Of a stretch of DNA of 64,000 nucleotides, positions 16,131-24,397 are shown in pieces. Each line of letters opens with the position of its first letter. The stretch's first letter is position 1. The stretch covers positions 62,001 to 126,000 of the forward strand of contig NZ_FCNY02000009.1 of NCBI RefSeq assembly GCF_001544575.2, read 5' to 3'. This DNA is from Caballeronia cordobensis (GTDB lineage Bacteria; Pseudomonadota; Gammaproteobacteria; Burkholderiales; Burkholderiaceae). Position numbers and translations under genes: made by a program. The notes under the pieces were generated by a model, which was given only the letters and a program-made list of their open reading frames with translations, had not been told where the DNA came from and did not search any database.

Positions 16131-17168
16131 ATGAGCACGTCGGGCGTTGCCGTCACGAGCAGTTTTCCGGAGATGGATGAACTGAACGCGATTCGCGTCG
16201 CGGGCGGCGCGCGTTTCGCGTGGCGCACGATCGGCGAAGTGCGCGCGCAACAGCATACGTTTCCGCTTCTGAGCGCATCGATCGGCTCGGACGATCCGCA
16301 GGCGCCCGCCATCGGTTTTTTCGGCGGCGTTCATGGACTCGAATGCATCGGTACGCAACTCGTGCTCGAATACATGCGCGCGCTGTTGCGCCGGCTCGAA
16401 TGGGACGACACGCTGCATCATCAATTGAGCGCGATCCGGCTCATCTTCATGCCGATCGTCAATCCCGGCGGCATGTTCGCCCGCACGCGCGCGAATCCGA
16501 ACGGCGTCGATCTGATGCGCAACGCACCGCAAAGCGCTGAAGGGCGCGTGCCGTTTCTCGCGGGCGGCCAGCGCATCGGGCCGTGGCTGCCGTGGTATCG
16601 CGGCGCGGCGGACGGCCGCATGGAGGTCGAAAGCGCGGCGCTCCTGTCGCTCGTCGAAGAGCAATTGATGTCGCGGCCGCTCAGCTTCGCGCTCGACTGC
16701 CATTCGGGCTTCGGCTGGGATGACAGCATCTGGTTTCCCTACGCGCGCACCGAGCGGCAAATGGCGCATCTGCCCGAAATGTTTCTGCTGAAGACGATGT
16801 TCGAGGAGTCGTATCCGCATCACGGTTACGCGTTCGAGCCGCAGAGTCATCAATATCTGCTGCACGGCGACTTGTGGGACTTCGCGTACGACCGCTCGCG
16901 CCCGCCCAACATCTTTCTGCCGATGACGCTCGAACTCGGCTCCTGGCGCTGGATTCGCAAGAACCCGATGCAAGTGTTCTCGCGGCTAGGCATTTTCAAT
17001 CCGATCAAGGCGCATCGGACGCGGCGCGTGTTGCGGCGTCATCCGAACTATTTCGATTTCCTCACGCGCGCCGCGTTCTCTTCGCGCCGCTGGCTGCCGA
17101 GCGGCGATTTCCGCGACGAAGTGATGCGCCGCGCGCGCGAACACTGGCAGCGCACGGGCGTGTCATGA
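16131..17168 (+). CDS. M14-family zinc carboxypeptidase-like / DUF2817 protein
   Basis: Metallopeptidase or succinylglutamate-desuccinylase-like amidohydrolase of 345 residues, cytoplasmic (no signal peptide). The zinc ligands are HGLE (His68, Glu71) and His191 in ALDCHSGFGW; NPGGMFARTRANPNGVDLMRN provides the substrate-binding Asn/Arg, and Glu268 in TLELGSW is the probable catalytic acid. The stop overlaps the start of the following hydrolase gene by 4 bp (ATGA), so they are co-translated. The substrate is unknown; a small peptide or acyl-amino acid is likely from the family. Confidence 0.85.
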   Translation: MSTSGVAVTSSFPEMDELNAIRVAGGARFAWRTIGEVRAQQHTFPLLSASIGSDDPQAPAIGFFGGVHGLECIGTQLVLEYMRALLRRLEWDDTLHHQLSAIRLIFMPIVNPGGMFARTRANPNGVDLMRNAPQSAEGRVPFLAGGQRIGPWLPWYRGAADGRMEVESAALLSLVEEQLMSRPLSFALDCHSGFGWDDSIWFPYARTERQMAHLPEMFLLKTMFEESYPHHGYAFEPQSHQYLLHGDLWDFAYDRSRPPNIFLPMTLELGSWRWIRKNPMQVFSRLGIFNPIKAHRTRRVLRRHPNYFDFLTRAAFSSRRWLPSGDFRDEVMRRAREHWQRTGVS

Positions 17169-17968
17169 GTCAGTGGATTCTCTTGCGCGGACTCACGCGC
17201 GAAGCGGAGCACTGGGGCGCGTTCGAGACGGCGCTGTCCGCGCACGGGCTCATCGGCGCGGGCGAGCGAGCGGTGTGCATCGATCTGCCGGGCAACGGCG
17301 CGGAACATGCGCAGGAAGCGCCGTCGTCCGTCGAAGCGATGACGGATTTCGTGCGCGCACGCGCCGCCGCGATGAACGTGCGCGCGCCGTACCGCGTCAT
17401 CGCCATGTCGCTTGGCGCGATGGCCGCGACCGCGTGGGCGCAGCGGCATCCCGGCGAGATCGAGCGGCTCGTGCTGTTCAATACGAGCATGCGTCCGTTT
17501 GCGCGCGTGCACGAACGGCTGCGCCCTGCGTCATGGCCTACGCTCGTTCGCATCGCGATGAACTGGTCGAAACCCGAGCGATGCGAAGCGCTGATTCATC
17601 GCCTGACATGCAATCGCAATGATGCGTTCGACGCGGACATCGCGCACTGGGCGCGGCTGCGGCGCGCGCGTGGCGCGAGCGCGAAGAACGCCTTGCGGCA
17701 ACTCGCGGCGGCCGCGCGTTTTTACGCGCGTCGCGATGCGCCGCGCTGTCCGGTGCTGCTGCTTGCATCGGCGGCCGATAGGCTCGTCGATCCGGCATGT
17801 TCCCTTCGCATTGCGCGGCAGTGGCGCGCGTCGCACGCGGTGCATCCGTGGGCGGGCCACGATCTGCCGCACGACGATGCGGACTGGACCTGCCGGACCA
17901 TCGCAGCCTGGCTCGACGAAGATCGAGCGACTACGCGCGCGTGTGACACACGTATGACACGCGCGTGA
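17165..17968 (+). CDS. Alpha/beta hydrolase
   Basis: Alpha/beta hydrolase of 267 residues, coupled by a 4-bp overlap to the M14 peptidase. The nucleophile elbow reads IAMSLGAMA, i.e. A-x-S-x-G rather than G-x-S-x-G. The acid is probably the Asp in LLASAADRLVDPA and the His in WAGHDLPHDD. The fold start MSQWILLRGLTREAEHWGAFETAL and FNTSMRPF strand are typical of the family. Substrate unknown; the operon with an amidase-like peptidase suggests stepwise breakdown of one compound (inference). The last 10 residues (TTRACDTRMTRA) are unusually basic. Confidence 0.85.
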   Translation: MSQWILLRGLTREAEHWGAFETALSAHGLIGAGERAVCIDLPGNGAEHAQEAPSSVEAMTDFVRARAAAMNVRAPYRVIAMSLGAMAATAWAQRHPGEIERLVLFNTSMRPFARVHERLRPASWPTLVRIAMNWSKPERCEALIHRLTCNRNDAFDADIAHWARLRRARGASAKNALRQLAAAARFYARRDAPRCPVLLLASAADRLVDPACSLRIARQWRASHAVHPWAGHDLPHDDADWTCRTIAAWLDEDRATTRACDTRMTRA

Positions 17969-17993
17969 CTCCCCAACCTCACGTGAGCCGACC

Positions 17994-18500
17994 ATGAAGC
18001 CACCGATCGTCAATCTGGACACGCTGGAACCGCAACCGCTGCCGCCGGCCTTCGCTCCGACAGGCCCGGCCGCCGAACGCTTCGCGCCGCGCATCGCGCG
18101 TATCGGCGGCATGCTCGGCGCGAAGAAGCTCGGCTACAGCCTCATCGTGCTGGAACCGGGCAAGCGGGCATTTCCGTTTCATCACCATCGCGTGAACGAA
18201 GAGATGTTCTTCGTCGTCGAAGGCGAGGGCGAGGTGCGCATCGGCAGCGAGACGCACGCGATTCGCGCCGGCGATATCATCGCGTGCCCGCCGGGCGATT
18301 CCGAAACGGCGCATCAGATCATCAACACGGGCAAAGCGACGCTGCGCTACCTTGCGATCAGCACGATGCAAACGCCCGAAGTGGTCGAATATCCCGATAC
18401 TGGCCGCCAAGCCGTGCTCGTGGCCGACGAACCGGGTATCAAGGGATTGCGTGCCGTCTTTCGGGCAAGCGATTCGCTCGATTACTGGGAGGGCGAGTGA
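17994..18500 (+). CDS. Cupin-domain protein
   Basis: Single-domain cupin of 168 residues. Cupin motif 1 is visible as FHHHRVNEEMFFVVEGEGEVRIG (about 62-84) with a His-rich metal site and Glu, and motif 2 as GDIIACPPGDSETAHQIINTG (about 93-113). The overall pattern matches small-molecule-binding cupins acting as isomerases, dioxygenases or regulators. It starts 25 bp after the hydrolase stop, so it may belong to the same transcript. Function unknown. Confidence 0.85.
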   Translation: MKPPIVNLDTLEPQPLPPAFAPTGPAAERFAPRIARIGGMLGAKKLGYSLIVLEPGKRAFPFHHHRVNEEMFFVVEGEGEVRIGSETHAIRAGDIIACPPGDSETAHQIINTGKATLRYLAISTMQTPEVVEYPDTGRQAVLVADEPGIKGLRAVFRASDSLDYWEGE

Positions 18501-18787
18501 AACGGGCACGAACCTGACCGAATGGCGTCATTTCCGCCATCTCGCGTGTTATTGCAGGTAACAGTCACGTTTTTATTGTTAATTCTTGTGAGCCGCGTGC
18601 CTTCGACGCCACGCCTAGGGAAACCTCGTGTTGCAACGCAGCATCCCATTGCGTATGCTGTTTCTGGATGGCGGCTCGGCCGCCCGGAAGCATCGACACG
18701 AATAATCAAAACGCCAGTAAGCAAGGAGCGTTTCATTGAACGGGGGCCGGTAAGCGTTACGGGCGTCCGCTCGAAGGAGCCGCACAT

Positions 18788-19027
18788 ATGGAACTGACCA
18801 CATCGTCGAAGCCGACGCTGCACGTCTTCCAGCAGGAAGGCGGGTGGCATTGGGGCATTACCGTCGAACGCGAGGCGGGCGGCGGAATGAAGGTCGTCGC
18901 CTATAGCGACGAAGGCTTCGATTCGGAGGAAGAAGCGCGCGAGGACGGCGAGCACGTGCTGCGCTCGGAAGACTGGCGCTCGCGTCAGAGTTTCAGCCGC
19001 AGCGAGCGCCGGCAAGGCTACTCCTGA
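18788..19027 (+). CDS. Hypothetical small protein
   Basis: A 79-residue cytoplasmic protein, acidic in the middle (SDEGFDSEEEAREDGEH) and ending in a Ser/Arg-rich segment. Part of the body (LHVFQQEGGWHWGITVEREAGGGMKVVAYSDEGF) looks like a short beta-sheet domain. No known domain recognised. It has a strong ribosome site (GAAGGAGC, 10 nt upstream) and lies after a 287-bp non-coding stretch. The calls rests on codon use and the good start. Confidence 0.65.
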   Translation: MELTTSSKPTLHVFQQEGGWHWGITVEREAGGGMKVVAYSDEGFDSEEEAREDGEHVLRSEDWRSRQSFSRSERRQGYS

Positions 19028-19165
19028 TCGGGGCGGCCGCGTTCGCCCCGAGGTTTTCCCGCTGTTTCCGCAGGTTTCCGTTGTTCCCGCCCCTCGCCGC
19101 ATCTTTCCCCTGCACCAAAAACGCGCGACACTGAACGCACCTTCGTTCCGACCGAGGCGCCCGAC

Positions 19166-20059
19166 ATGTCGTCCGTTCCTTGTCCCGACCGCGCCACCCC
19201 CGACGATCTGCGCTTCGGCGTGCGCCGCATGACGCCCGGCGATGCCGATATCGCGCTCGACTGGGCCGCCAGCGAAGGCTGGAACCCAGGCCTCGACGAC
19301 GCCCGCTCGTTCTTCGCCGCCGATCCGCACGGCTTTTTCGTCGGCACGTGGGACGGCGCGCCGATTGGCTGCATTTCGGCAGTCGCCTACGGCGATGCGT
19401 TCGGCTTCATCGGTCTTTATATCGTCAGCCCGGCATGGCGCGGCAAGGGGTTCGGCATGCGCCTGTGGGAAGAGGGCATGACTTATCTCGGCGCGCGCAA
19501 CATCGGTCTCGACGGGGTGCTCGCGCAACAGCCGAACTATCGGAAATCCGGCTTCGTGCTGGCGTATCGCAACGTGCGCTATGAAGGTGTCGCGTTGGCG
19601 GATGACGAACCCGTCGATGGCGTGACGATCGCCGACGCGCTAAGCGTTCCGTTCGAACGGTTGCTCGACTACGACACGCGCATGTTCGCGTGCGAGCGCG
19701 CCGCGTTCCTGCGCGCGTGGCTGGCGCAGCCGCAGGCGCACGCGCGCGCGTGCATCGCGATCGACGGCGACAGCGTGCGCGGCTTCGCCGTGATTCGCCG
19801 CTGCGGCACGGGCCACAAGATCGGACCGCTTTTCGCCGACGATCTGCCGACGGCACGTGCGCTGTATCGCGCGCTGGTGTCGGGCGTGCAGGGCGAGGCC
19901 GTGTTCCTCGACGTGCCCGAGAGCAATCCCGCCGCGGTCGCGCTGGCCGTCGAACACGACATGCAGAGCGTCTTCGAAACGGCGCGCATGTACACGCGAG
20001 CGGCCCCGGACGTGCCGCTTGCGAACGTGTTCGGCGTAACGACTTTCGAACTCGGCTGA
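19166..20059 (+). CDS. GNAT-family N-acetyltransferase, two-domain
   Basis: Acetyl-CoA-dependent acetyltransferase of 297 residues. The N-terminal GNAT domain (about 15-140) shows GFFVGTWDGAPIGCISAV, FIGLYIVSPAWRGKGFGMRLWE, which is the acetyl-CoA P-loop (R-x-x-G-x-G) and QQPNYRKSGF. The second half (about 150-290) is a second acetyltransferase-like lobe (Acetyltransf_18 type: RALYRALVSGVQGEAVFLDVPESNPAAVALAVEHDMQSVFETARMY). Substrate unknown. Preceded by a 138-bp gap with no strong features. Confidence 0.85.
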   Translation: MSSVPCPDRATPDDLRFGVRRMTPGDADIALDWAASEGWNPGLDDARSFFAADPHGFFVGTWDGAPIGCISAVAYGDAFGFIGLYIVSPAWRGKGFGMRLWEEGMTYLGARNIGLDGVLAQQPNYRKSGFVLAYRNVRYEGVALADDEPVDGVTIADALSVPFERLLDYDTRMFACERAAFLRAWLAQPQAHARACIAIDGDSVRGFAVIRRCGTGHKIGPLFADDLPTARALYRALVSGVQGEAVFLDVPESNPAAVALAVEHDMQSVFETARMYTRAAPDVPLANVFGVTTFELG

Positions 20060-20085
20060 ACGCGCGAAGGCGCTGCGGCCGGCAT

Positions 20086-20280
20086 TCAGGCCGGTGGCGC
20101 GCCGTCGTGGAACATCGTCTTCAGTTGCGCGCGCAACTCGGGCGAGTCGGTGTGCTGATGCACGCTCATCGCGTGCTGCACGGCCGCTTCCATCAGCTCG
20201 TCTTCGGTGTCGGCGGAAAGAACGATGCTGCACTTCACATCGCTCGGGCATTCGCGGCAGTCGATGTACTTGCGTGTCAT
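20086..20280 (-). CDS. DUF1059 small protein
   Basis: A 64-residue cytoplasmic protein recognised as DUF1059 from MTRKYIDCRECPSDVKCSIVLSADTEDELMEAAVQHAMSVHQHTDSPELR. Such proteins carry two or three conserved cysteines and a short alpha/beta fold. The ATG at 20280 has GAGGAGGAAGCC upstream. It is divergent from the nitrile hydratase operon, with 137 bp between them. Function unknown. Confidence 0.8.
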   Translation of the reverse strand: MTRKYIDCRECPSDVKCSIVLSADTEDELMEAAVQHAMSVHQHTDSPELRAQLKTMFHDGAPPA

Positions 20281-20417
20281 GGCTTCCTCCTCGCATGAGA
20301 CGCTGATCCCAGTATAGGCCGCAATATAGGCGTCGTACGCTCGCCCCGCGCCCGATGTTTGCACGCGCGCGCGCGCTCCGGTAACGTGTGACGTCTGTGC
20401 CACTCGCGAGCCCGCTC

Positions 20418-21065
20418 ATGAGCCACGATCATCCGCATCATCACGAACACGAACACGAAGGCAGCGCGCTGCCGGAGATGGATCTGCGCGTGCGCGCGCT
20501 CGAATCGCTGCTGGTCGAGAAGGGGTATGTCGATCCGCAGGCGCTCGATGTCTTCATCGAAACCTACGAGCACAAGGTCGGGCCGCGCAACGGCGCGCGC
20601 GTGGTCGCGAAGGCGTGGAGCGATCCGTCGTATCGCGCATGGCTTTTCGACGACGCTACCGCCGCCATCGCATCGCTCGGCTTCACCGGACGGCAGGGCG
20701 AGCACATGGTCGCGCTGGAAAACACGGAGGACGTGCACAACATGGTGGTCTGCACGCTGTGCTCGTGCTATCCGTGGTCGGTGCTCGGGCTGCCGCCGGT
20801 CTGGTATAAATCCGCGCCTTATCGGTCGCGCGCGGTGATCGACCCGCGCGGCGTGCTGAAGGATTTCGGCGTCGCGCTGCCGGAGCGCGTCGAGCTGCGC
20901 GTGTGGGATTCGACCGCCGAAGTGCGCTATCTCGTCGTACCGATGCGGCCCGCGGGCGCCGATCATCTCGACGAAGACGCGCTCGCGAATCTGGTCACGC
21001 GCGATTCGATGATCGGCACGGGCCTCGCGCTCGCGCCGTCGCAGGCAACGGGAGCATCGGCATGA
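20418..21065 (+). CDS. nthA: Nitrile hydratase alpha subunit, cobalt type
   Basis: Catalytic subunit of nitrile hydratase (R-CN + water to amide), 215 residues. The metal claw is VCTLCSCYPW with Cys112, Cys115, Ser116 and Cys117; Thr at position 113 is the hallmark of cobalt-type enzymes (iron-type has Ser). The outer segment WYKSAPYRSRAVIDPRGVL and RVWDSTAEVRYLVVPMRPAG match the family. The first 15 residues are an extra His-rich extension (HDHPHHHEHEHE) that could bind metal. Start ATG 20418 is preferred to an upstream in-frame ATG. It overlaps the beta gene by 4 bp. Confidence 0.95.
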   Translation: MSHDHPHHHEHEHEGSALPEMDLRVRALESLLVEKGYVDPQALDVFIETYEHKVGPRNGARVVAKAWSDPSYRAWLFDDATAAIASLGFTGRQGEHMVALENTEDVHNMVVCTLCSCYPWSVLGLPPVWYKSAPYRSRAVIDPRGVLKDFGVALPERVELRVWDSTAEVRYLVVPMRPAGADHLDEDALANLVTRDSMIGTGLALAPSQATGASA

Positions 21066-21724
21066 ACGCGGCACACGACATGGGCGGCATGCAGGCGTTC
21101 GGTCCTATCGAGATCGATGCGTGCGACGCGCCGGGCGCATCGCCGTTTCACGCGGAGTGGGAGCGGCGCGTGCTGGCCGTCACGCTCGCAATGGGCGCGA
21201 CCGGGCAGTGGAACATCGACACGTCGCGCGCGGCGCGCGAAAGCCTGCCGCCCGCGCAGTATCTCGGCAGCAGCTATTACGAAATATGGTTCGCGGGCTT
21301 GCAGAAGCTGCTCATCGCGAAAGGCCTCGCGAATGCCGATGAAATCGCGAGCGGTCACGCGCAATCCGCCGCGAAGCCGAACGTGCGCGTGATGAAGGCG
21401 GCGGACGTGAGCGCGGCGCTCTTGCGCGGCGCGCCGGTCGATCGTCCGGCGAGCGCGCCCGCGCGCTTTGCGGTCGGCGACGCAGTCCGCACGAAGCTCA
21501 TCAACCCGCCGACGCACACGCGTCTGCCGCGCTATTGCCGCGGCAAGGCGGGACGCATCGTCGCGGTGCGTGGCACACATGTGTTTCCCGATGAAAACGC
21601 GCTTGGCCACGGCGAGCATCCGCACTGGCTCTACACCGTGCGTTTCGATGCGAAGGAACTGTGGGGCGCGGACACGACGGCGTCGTCGGTGTGCGTCGAT
21701 TGCTGGGAGCCGTATCTCGAATGA
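21062..21724 (+). CDS. nthB: Nitrile hydratase beta subunit
   Basis: Non-catalytic but essential subunit of 220 residues. The N-terminus MNAAHDMGGMQAFGPIE is diagnostic of the family. The C-terminal SH3-like barrel shows TRLPRYCRGKAGRIVAVRGTHVFPDENALG and HPHWLYTVRFDAKELWG, where the two conserved arginines contact the cobalt claw of alpha. Its ATG overlaps the alpha stop, and its own stop overlaps the next gene's start (ATGA). Cys in VCVDCWEPY replaces residues usually seen as SVSVDLWE, a mild oddity. Confidence 0.95.
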   Translation: MNAAHDMGGMQAFGPIEIDACDAPGASPFHAEWERRVLAVTLAMGATGQWNIDTSRAARESLPPAQYLGSSYYEIWFAGLQKLLIAKGLANADEIASGHAQSAAKPNVRVMKAADVSAALLRGAPVDRPASAPARFAVGDAVRTKLINPPTHTRLPRYCRGKAGRIVAVRGTHVFPDENALGHGEHPHWLYTVRFDAKELWGADTTASSVCVDCWEPYLE

Positions 21725-22518
21725 CCTGCGACGAATCGAAGCTGCACGACCTGCGCGCCGCGCTGCCCGAACTGCCTTTCGACGGCGACGGCCCTGTGTT
21801 TCGCGCGCCGTGGGAAGCGCAGGCCTTCGCGATGACGCTCGCGCTGCACGAGCGCGGCATCTTCACGTGGAAGGAATGGGCGCATGCGTTGAGCGTCGCG
21901 ATCAGCGATGCGCAGGCATCGGGCGATCCTGACCACGGCGACACGTATTACGCGCACTGGCTGAGCGCGCTGGAGCGTCTCAGCGCCGAGAAGGGCTGCG
22001 TGAGCGCGACCCTGCTCGCGCGCAGGCGCGTCGAATGGGATGAAGCCGCGCGCAGCACGCCGCACGGCGAGCCGATCGTCCTCGGTCGCAAGCGCGCGCT
22101 GCCTGAAGCGACGCTCGATGCGTATCGCGCGGCGATCTATCGCATCGACGCGACGCCGCGCATCGACATGAAGATCGGCGCGGCGAATGCGGCGGTCGTG
22201 TCCTTGCTGCTCCAGCATGACGTGGAGAGCGCGGTGTTCGTCACGGCCTTCAATCCGTTCGGCCACGTGCTCGCGCCCGAAGACAACGCGGCGCGTCAGC
22301 GCAGCCTGATCGAACGCGTCGGAGAGATGGGACTGCGCGCGCTGCCCGGCGAAGGCGTCGATCCGATGAATATCTGGAGCGCCGAAACGAGCCTTTTCGT
22401 GCTCGGCGCGACGCCCGGCACCGCCGACGCGCTCATGACCGGGTTCGGGCAGAACGCCGTCGTGTATGTGGATCGCGCGGGCGTGCCGGAATTGCTGCTG
22501 CATCCGGATTATCGTTGA
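21721..22518 (+). CDS. Nitrile hydratase activator (P14K-like) fused to DUF3293
   Basis: A two-domain protein of 265 residues. Residues 1-120 match the nitrile hydratase accessory/cobalt-insertion protein (P14K/NhlE type): DGDGPVFRAPWEAQAFAMTLALHERGIFTWKEWA, NDTYY-like HGDTYYAHWLSALERL and the STPHGEPIVL ending, used to load cobalt and oxidise the claw cysteines. Residues 130-265 match DUF3293: AYRAAIYRI, VFVTAFNPFGHVLAPEDNAARQRSL, and the FGQNAVVYV C-terminus. There is no frameshift or stop at the junction (about 121-130). The DUF3293 domain has no known role in nitrile metabolism. Strongly coupled to the beta gene. Confidence 0.9.
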   Translation: MTCDESKLHDLRAALPELPFDGDGPVFRAPWEAQAFAMTLALHERGIFTWKEWAHALSVAISDAQASGDPDHGDTYYAHWLSALERLSAEKGCVSATLLARRRVEWDEAARSTPHGEPIVLGRKRALPEATLDAYRAAIYRIDATPRIDMKIGAANAAVVSLLLQHDVESAVFVTAFNPFGHVLAPEDNAARQRSLIERVGEMGLRALPGEGVDPMNIWSAETSLFVLGATPGTADALMTGFGQNAVVYVDRAGVPELLLHPDYR

Positions 22519-22540
22519 ATCAATTAACGGGGAGAATCGC

Positions 22541-22927
22541 ATGCCGCTTGTTCGAATCGATCTGCTGAAGGGCAAGGAGAGCGCGTATCGCGCGGCCATT
22601 GGCGAAGTGGTGTACGACGCGATGCGCACGACGCTCGACGTGCCCGAGAACGATCGCTTTCAGATCATCACCGAGCATGGCGCGACGGATTTGATCCTCG
22701 ATCGCACATACCTCGGCATCAGCCGCACGGACGATTGCATCGTGATTCAGGTCACGCTCAACGAAGGCCGCGATCTCGCAAAGAAGAAGGCGTTCTATAA
22801 GGCCGTAGCGGATGGCCTGCACGAACGCCTGAAACTGCGGCGCGAGGATGTGTTCATCAGCCTCGTCGAAGTGAAGAAGGAGAACTGGTCCTTCGGCAAT
22901 GGCGAGGCGCAATACGCACCCCAATGA
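22541..22927 (+). CDS. Tautomerase-family protein
   Basis: Member of the 4-oxalocrotonate tautomerase-like superfamily of 128 residues. The protein starts MPLVRIDLLKGK, so Pro2 becomes the N-terminal catalytic proline after Met removal; RTYLGISRTDDCIVIQVTLNEGR and KKAFYKAVADGLHERL follow, as in the long (tautomerase_3-like) members. A good GGGGAGAATCGC ribosome site precedes the ATG. It lies 22 bp after the nitrile hydratase accessory gene and overlaps the PPTase by 4 bp. The substrate is unknown. Confidence 0.85.
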   Translation: MPLVRIDLLKGKESAYRAAIGEVVYDAMRTTLDVPENDRFQIITEHGATDLILDRTYLGISRTDDCIVIQVTLNEGRDLAKKKAFYKAVADGLHERLKLRREDVFISLVEVKKENWSFGNGEAQYAPQ

Positions 22928-23622
22928 CCGAAACGACGTCCGCGTTCGACATACACGCCTTACCGCTCCCCGCCGATGCGCCCGCCGACATCCGCGTGTG
23001 GCGCATCGCCCTGGACCTGACCGCTCCAATCGACGGCGCAGCCTACGCATCGCTGAACGATCACGAACGCGCCCGCGCCGCGCGTTTCTTGCGCCACGCG
23101 GACGCCGCGCGCTTCGCCACGATGCGCTGCGCGCTGCGCTATCTGCTCGCCGCCGAGACGGGCCGCGACGCCGCGAGCCTCGTTCTCGCCGCCAGCGAAA
23201 AGGGCAGACCCTATCTCTCGCAACCCGACGCCCCCGATTTCAACGTGTCGCACTCGGGCGCCTACGGATTGATCGCGATATCGCGGGCACGACGCGTGGG
23301 CGTCGATATCGAGGAAGCGCCACTGTCTTTCCATTGGCGCGAACTCGCCCCCGCGGTTCTCGCCGAGAGCGACCGCCGCGAAATCGAAGCCATGCCCGAA
23401 GCCGCGCGAAGCAGCGGGTTTTTCGACTGCTGGACGGCGAAGGAAGCGGTGTTGAAGGCGCACGGCGACGGCATCGGCGGCGGCGTGCTCACGCTGACCG
23501 GTTTTTCCGTGCTGCCCCGCGATGGCGTCCGCTATGCGCTCACGCGCAGCGCCGGCGCATTCGACGCCGTCTCGCTTGCCGCGCCGGCCGGATACGCGGC
23601 GGCGCTCGCCTGGGCGCGTTGA
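22924..23622 (+). CDS. Sfp-type 4'-phosphopantetheinyl transferase
   Basis: Transfers the phosphopantetheine arm of CoA to acyl- or peptidyl-carrier proteins, 232 residues. Motifs in order: FNVSHSG (106-112), VGVDIE (125-130; Asp128 and Glu130 bind Mg), and WTAKEAVLKAHGDG (170-183; Glu174 third Mg ligand, Lys for CoA). These place it in the two-domain Sfp group (bacterial NRPS/PKS priming). No NRPS, PKS or carrier protein is in the window, so its client is unknown. Overlap of 4 bp with the tautomerase start codon region ties its translation to it. Confidence 0.92.
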   Translation: MTETTSAFDIHALPLPADAPADIRVWRIALDLTAPIDGAAYASLNDHERARAARFLRHADAARFATMRCALRYLLAAETGRDAASLVLAASEKGRPYLSQPDAPDFNVSHSGAYGLIAISRARRVGVDIEEAPLSFHWRELAPAVLAESDRREIEAMPEAARSSGFFDCWTAKEAVLKAHGDGIGGGVLTLTGFSVLPRDGVRYALTRSAGAFDAVSLAAPAGYAAALAWAR

Positions 23623-23629
23623 TGCGCGC

Positions 23630-24136
23630 TTACGCTGCCTTCGTCTTGAGCAGATCGCGATGCGTGAGATAGAGCCGCAAATCGAATTCGATCTGGTGAT
23701 AACCAGGCTGCATCAACTCGCAGAGCCGATAAAACGCCTTGTTGTGATCGCTTTCCTTCAGGTGCGCGAGTTCATGCACGACGATCATCCGAAGAAACTC
23801 GGGCGCGGTGTCCTTGAAGAGCGACGCGATGCGGATTTCCTTCTTCGCCTTGAGCTTTGCGCCCTGCACGCGCGAGATCGCGGTATGCAGACCGAGCGCG
23901 TGACGCAGCACATCGAGCTTGCTGTCGTAGAAAACCTTGTCGATGGCGGGCGCGACGCGCAGAAACTCCTGCTTCAGGTCTGAGCAATAGTCGTAAAGCG
24001 CGCGATCGGACTGGACCGCGTGCTTGCTCGGGTATCGCGCGTCGAGATAAGTGCCCAGCTGTTGCTGGGCGATCAGTCGGCGCACCTTGTCCTGAAGCGT
24101 GTTCGGGTAAGCGCTCAGGTATTTCAGGTGTTGCAT
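23630..24136 (-). CDS. YgjP-type zinc metallopeptidase-like protein
   Basis: Minimal zincin of the DUF45/YgjP family, 168 residues. The motif HELAHLKESDHNKAFY (residues 121-136) supplies the HExxH zinc site plus His131, as in SprT/WLM-like proteins. LHTAISRVQGAKLKAKKEIRIASLFKDTAPEF matches the family. The ATG at 24136 is chosen over an in-frame TTG three codons upstream; neither has a strong ribosome site. Target proteins unknown. It is convergent with the PPTase gene, only 7 bp away. Confidence 0.85.
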   Translation of the reverse strand: MQHLKYLSAYPNTLQDKVRRLIAQQQLGTYLDARYPSKHAVQSDRALYDYCSDLKQEFLRVAPAIDKVFYDSKLDVLRHALGLHTAISRVQGAKLKAKKEIRIASLFKDTAPEFLRMIVVHELAHLKESDHNKAFYRLCELMQPGYHQIEFDLRLYLTHRDLLKTKAA

Positions 24137-24397
24137 GACGGCCAATTTCAGATGAATACGTTCAATGCCTGAATGCGCAGGCGGGCGTGGGGCGCTCGGA
24201 TGAGCGTCCGCAGCGGGAATTGCGCAGCAATCTAGGAAACATTTTAGTCAACCGCACGCCGCCTCGCCGCCGTTGTGATCACAGAGCCTGTTTCGGCGCG
24301 CGCATTTCCGTAAGTTTATGTTTCAGCCCGGCCCCATTTGCGCACGCCATGCGAACATGCGCGCTTTCCTGACCACGGTGACGACGCGGGTTTCTTC

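Noticed and set aside
22924..23622. PPTase as marker of an NRPS/PKS cluster in the window
   Set aside because: No carrier protein, adenylation or ketosynthase gene present; only the transferase itself is supported.
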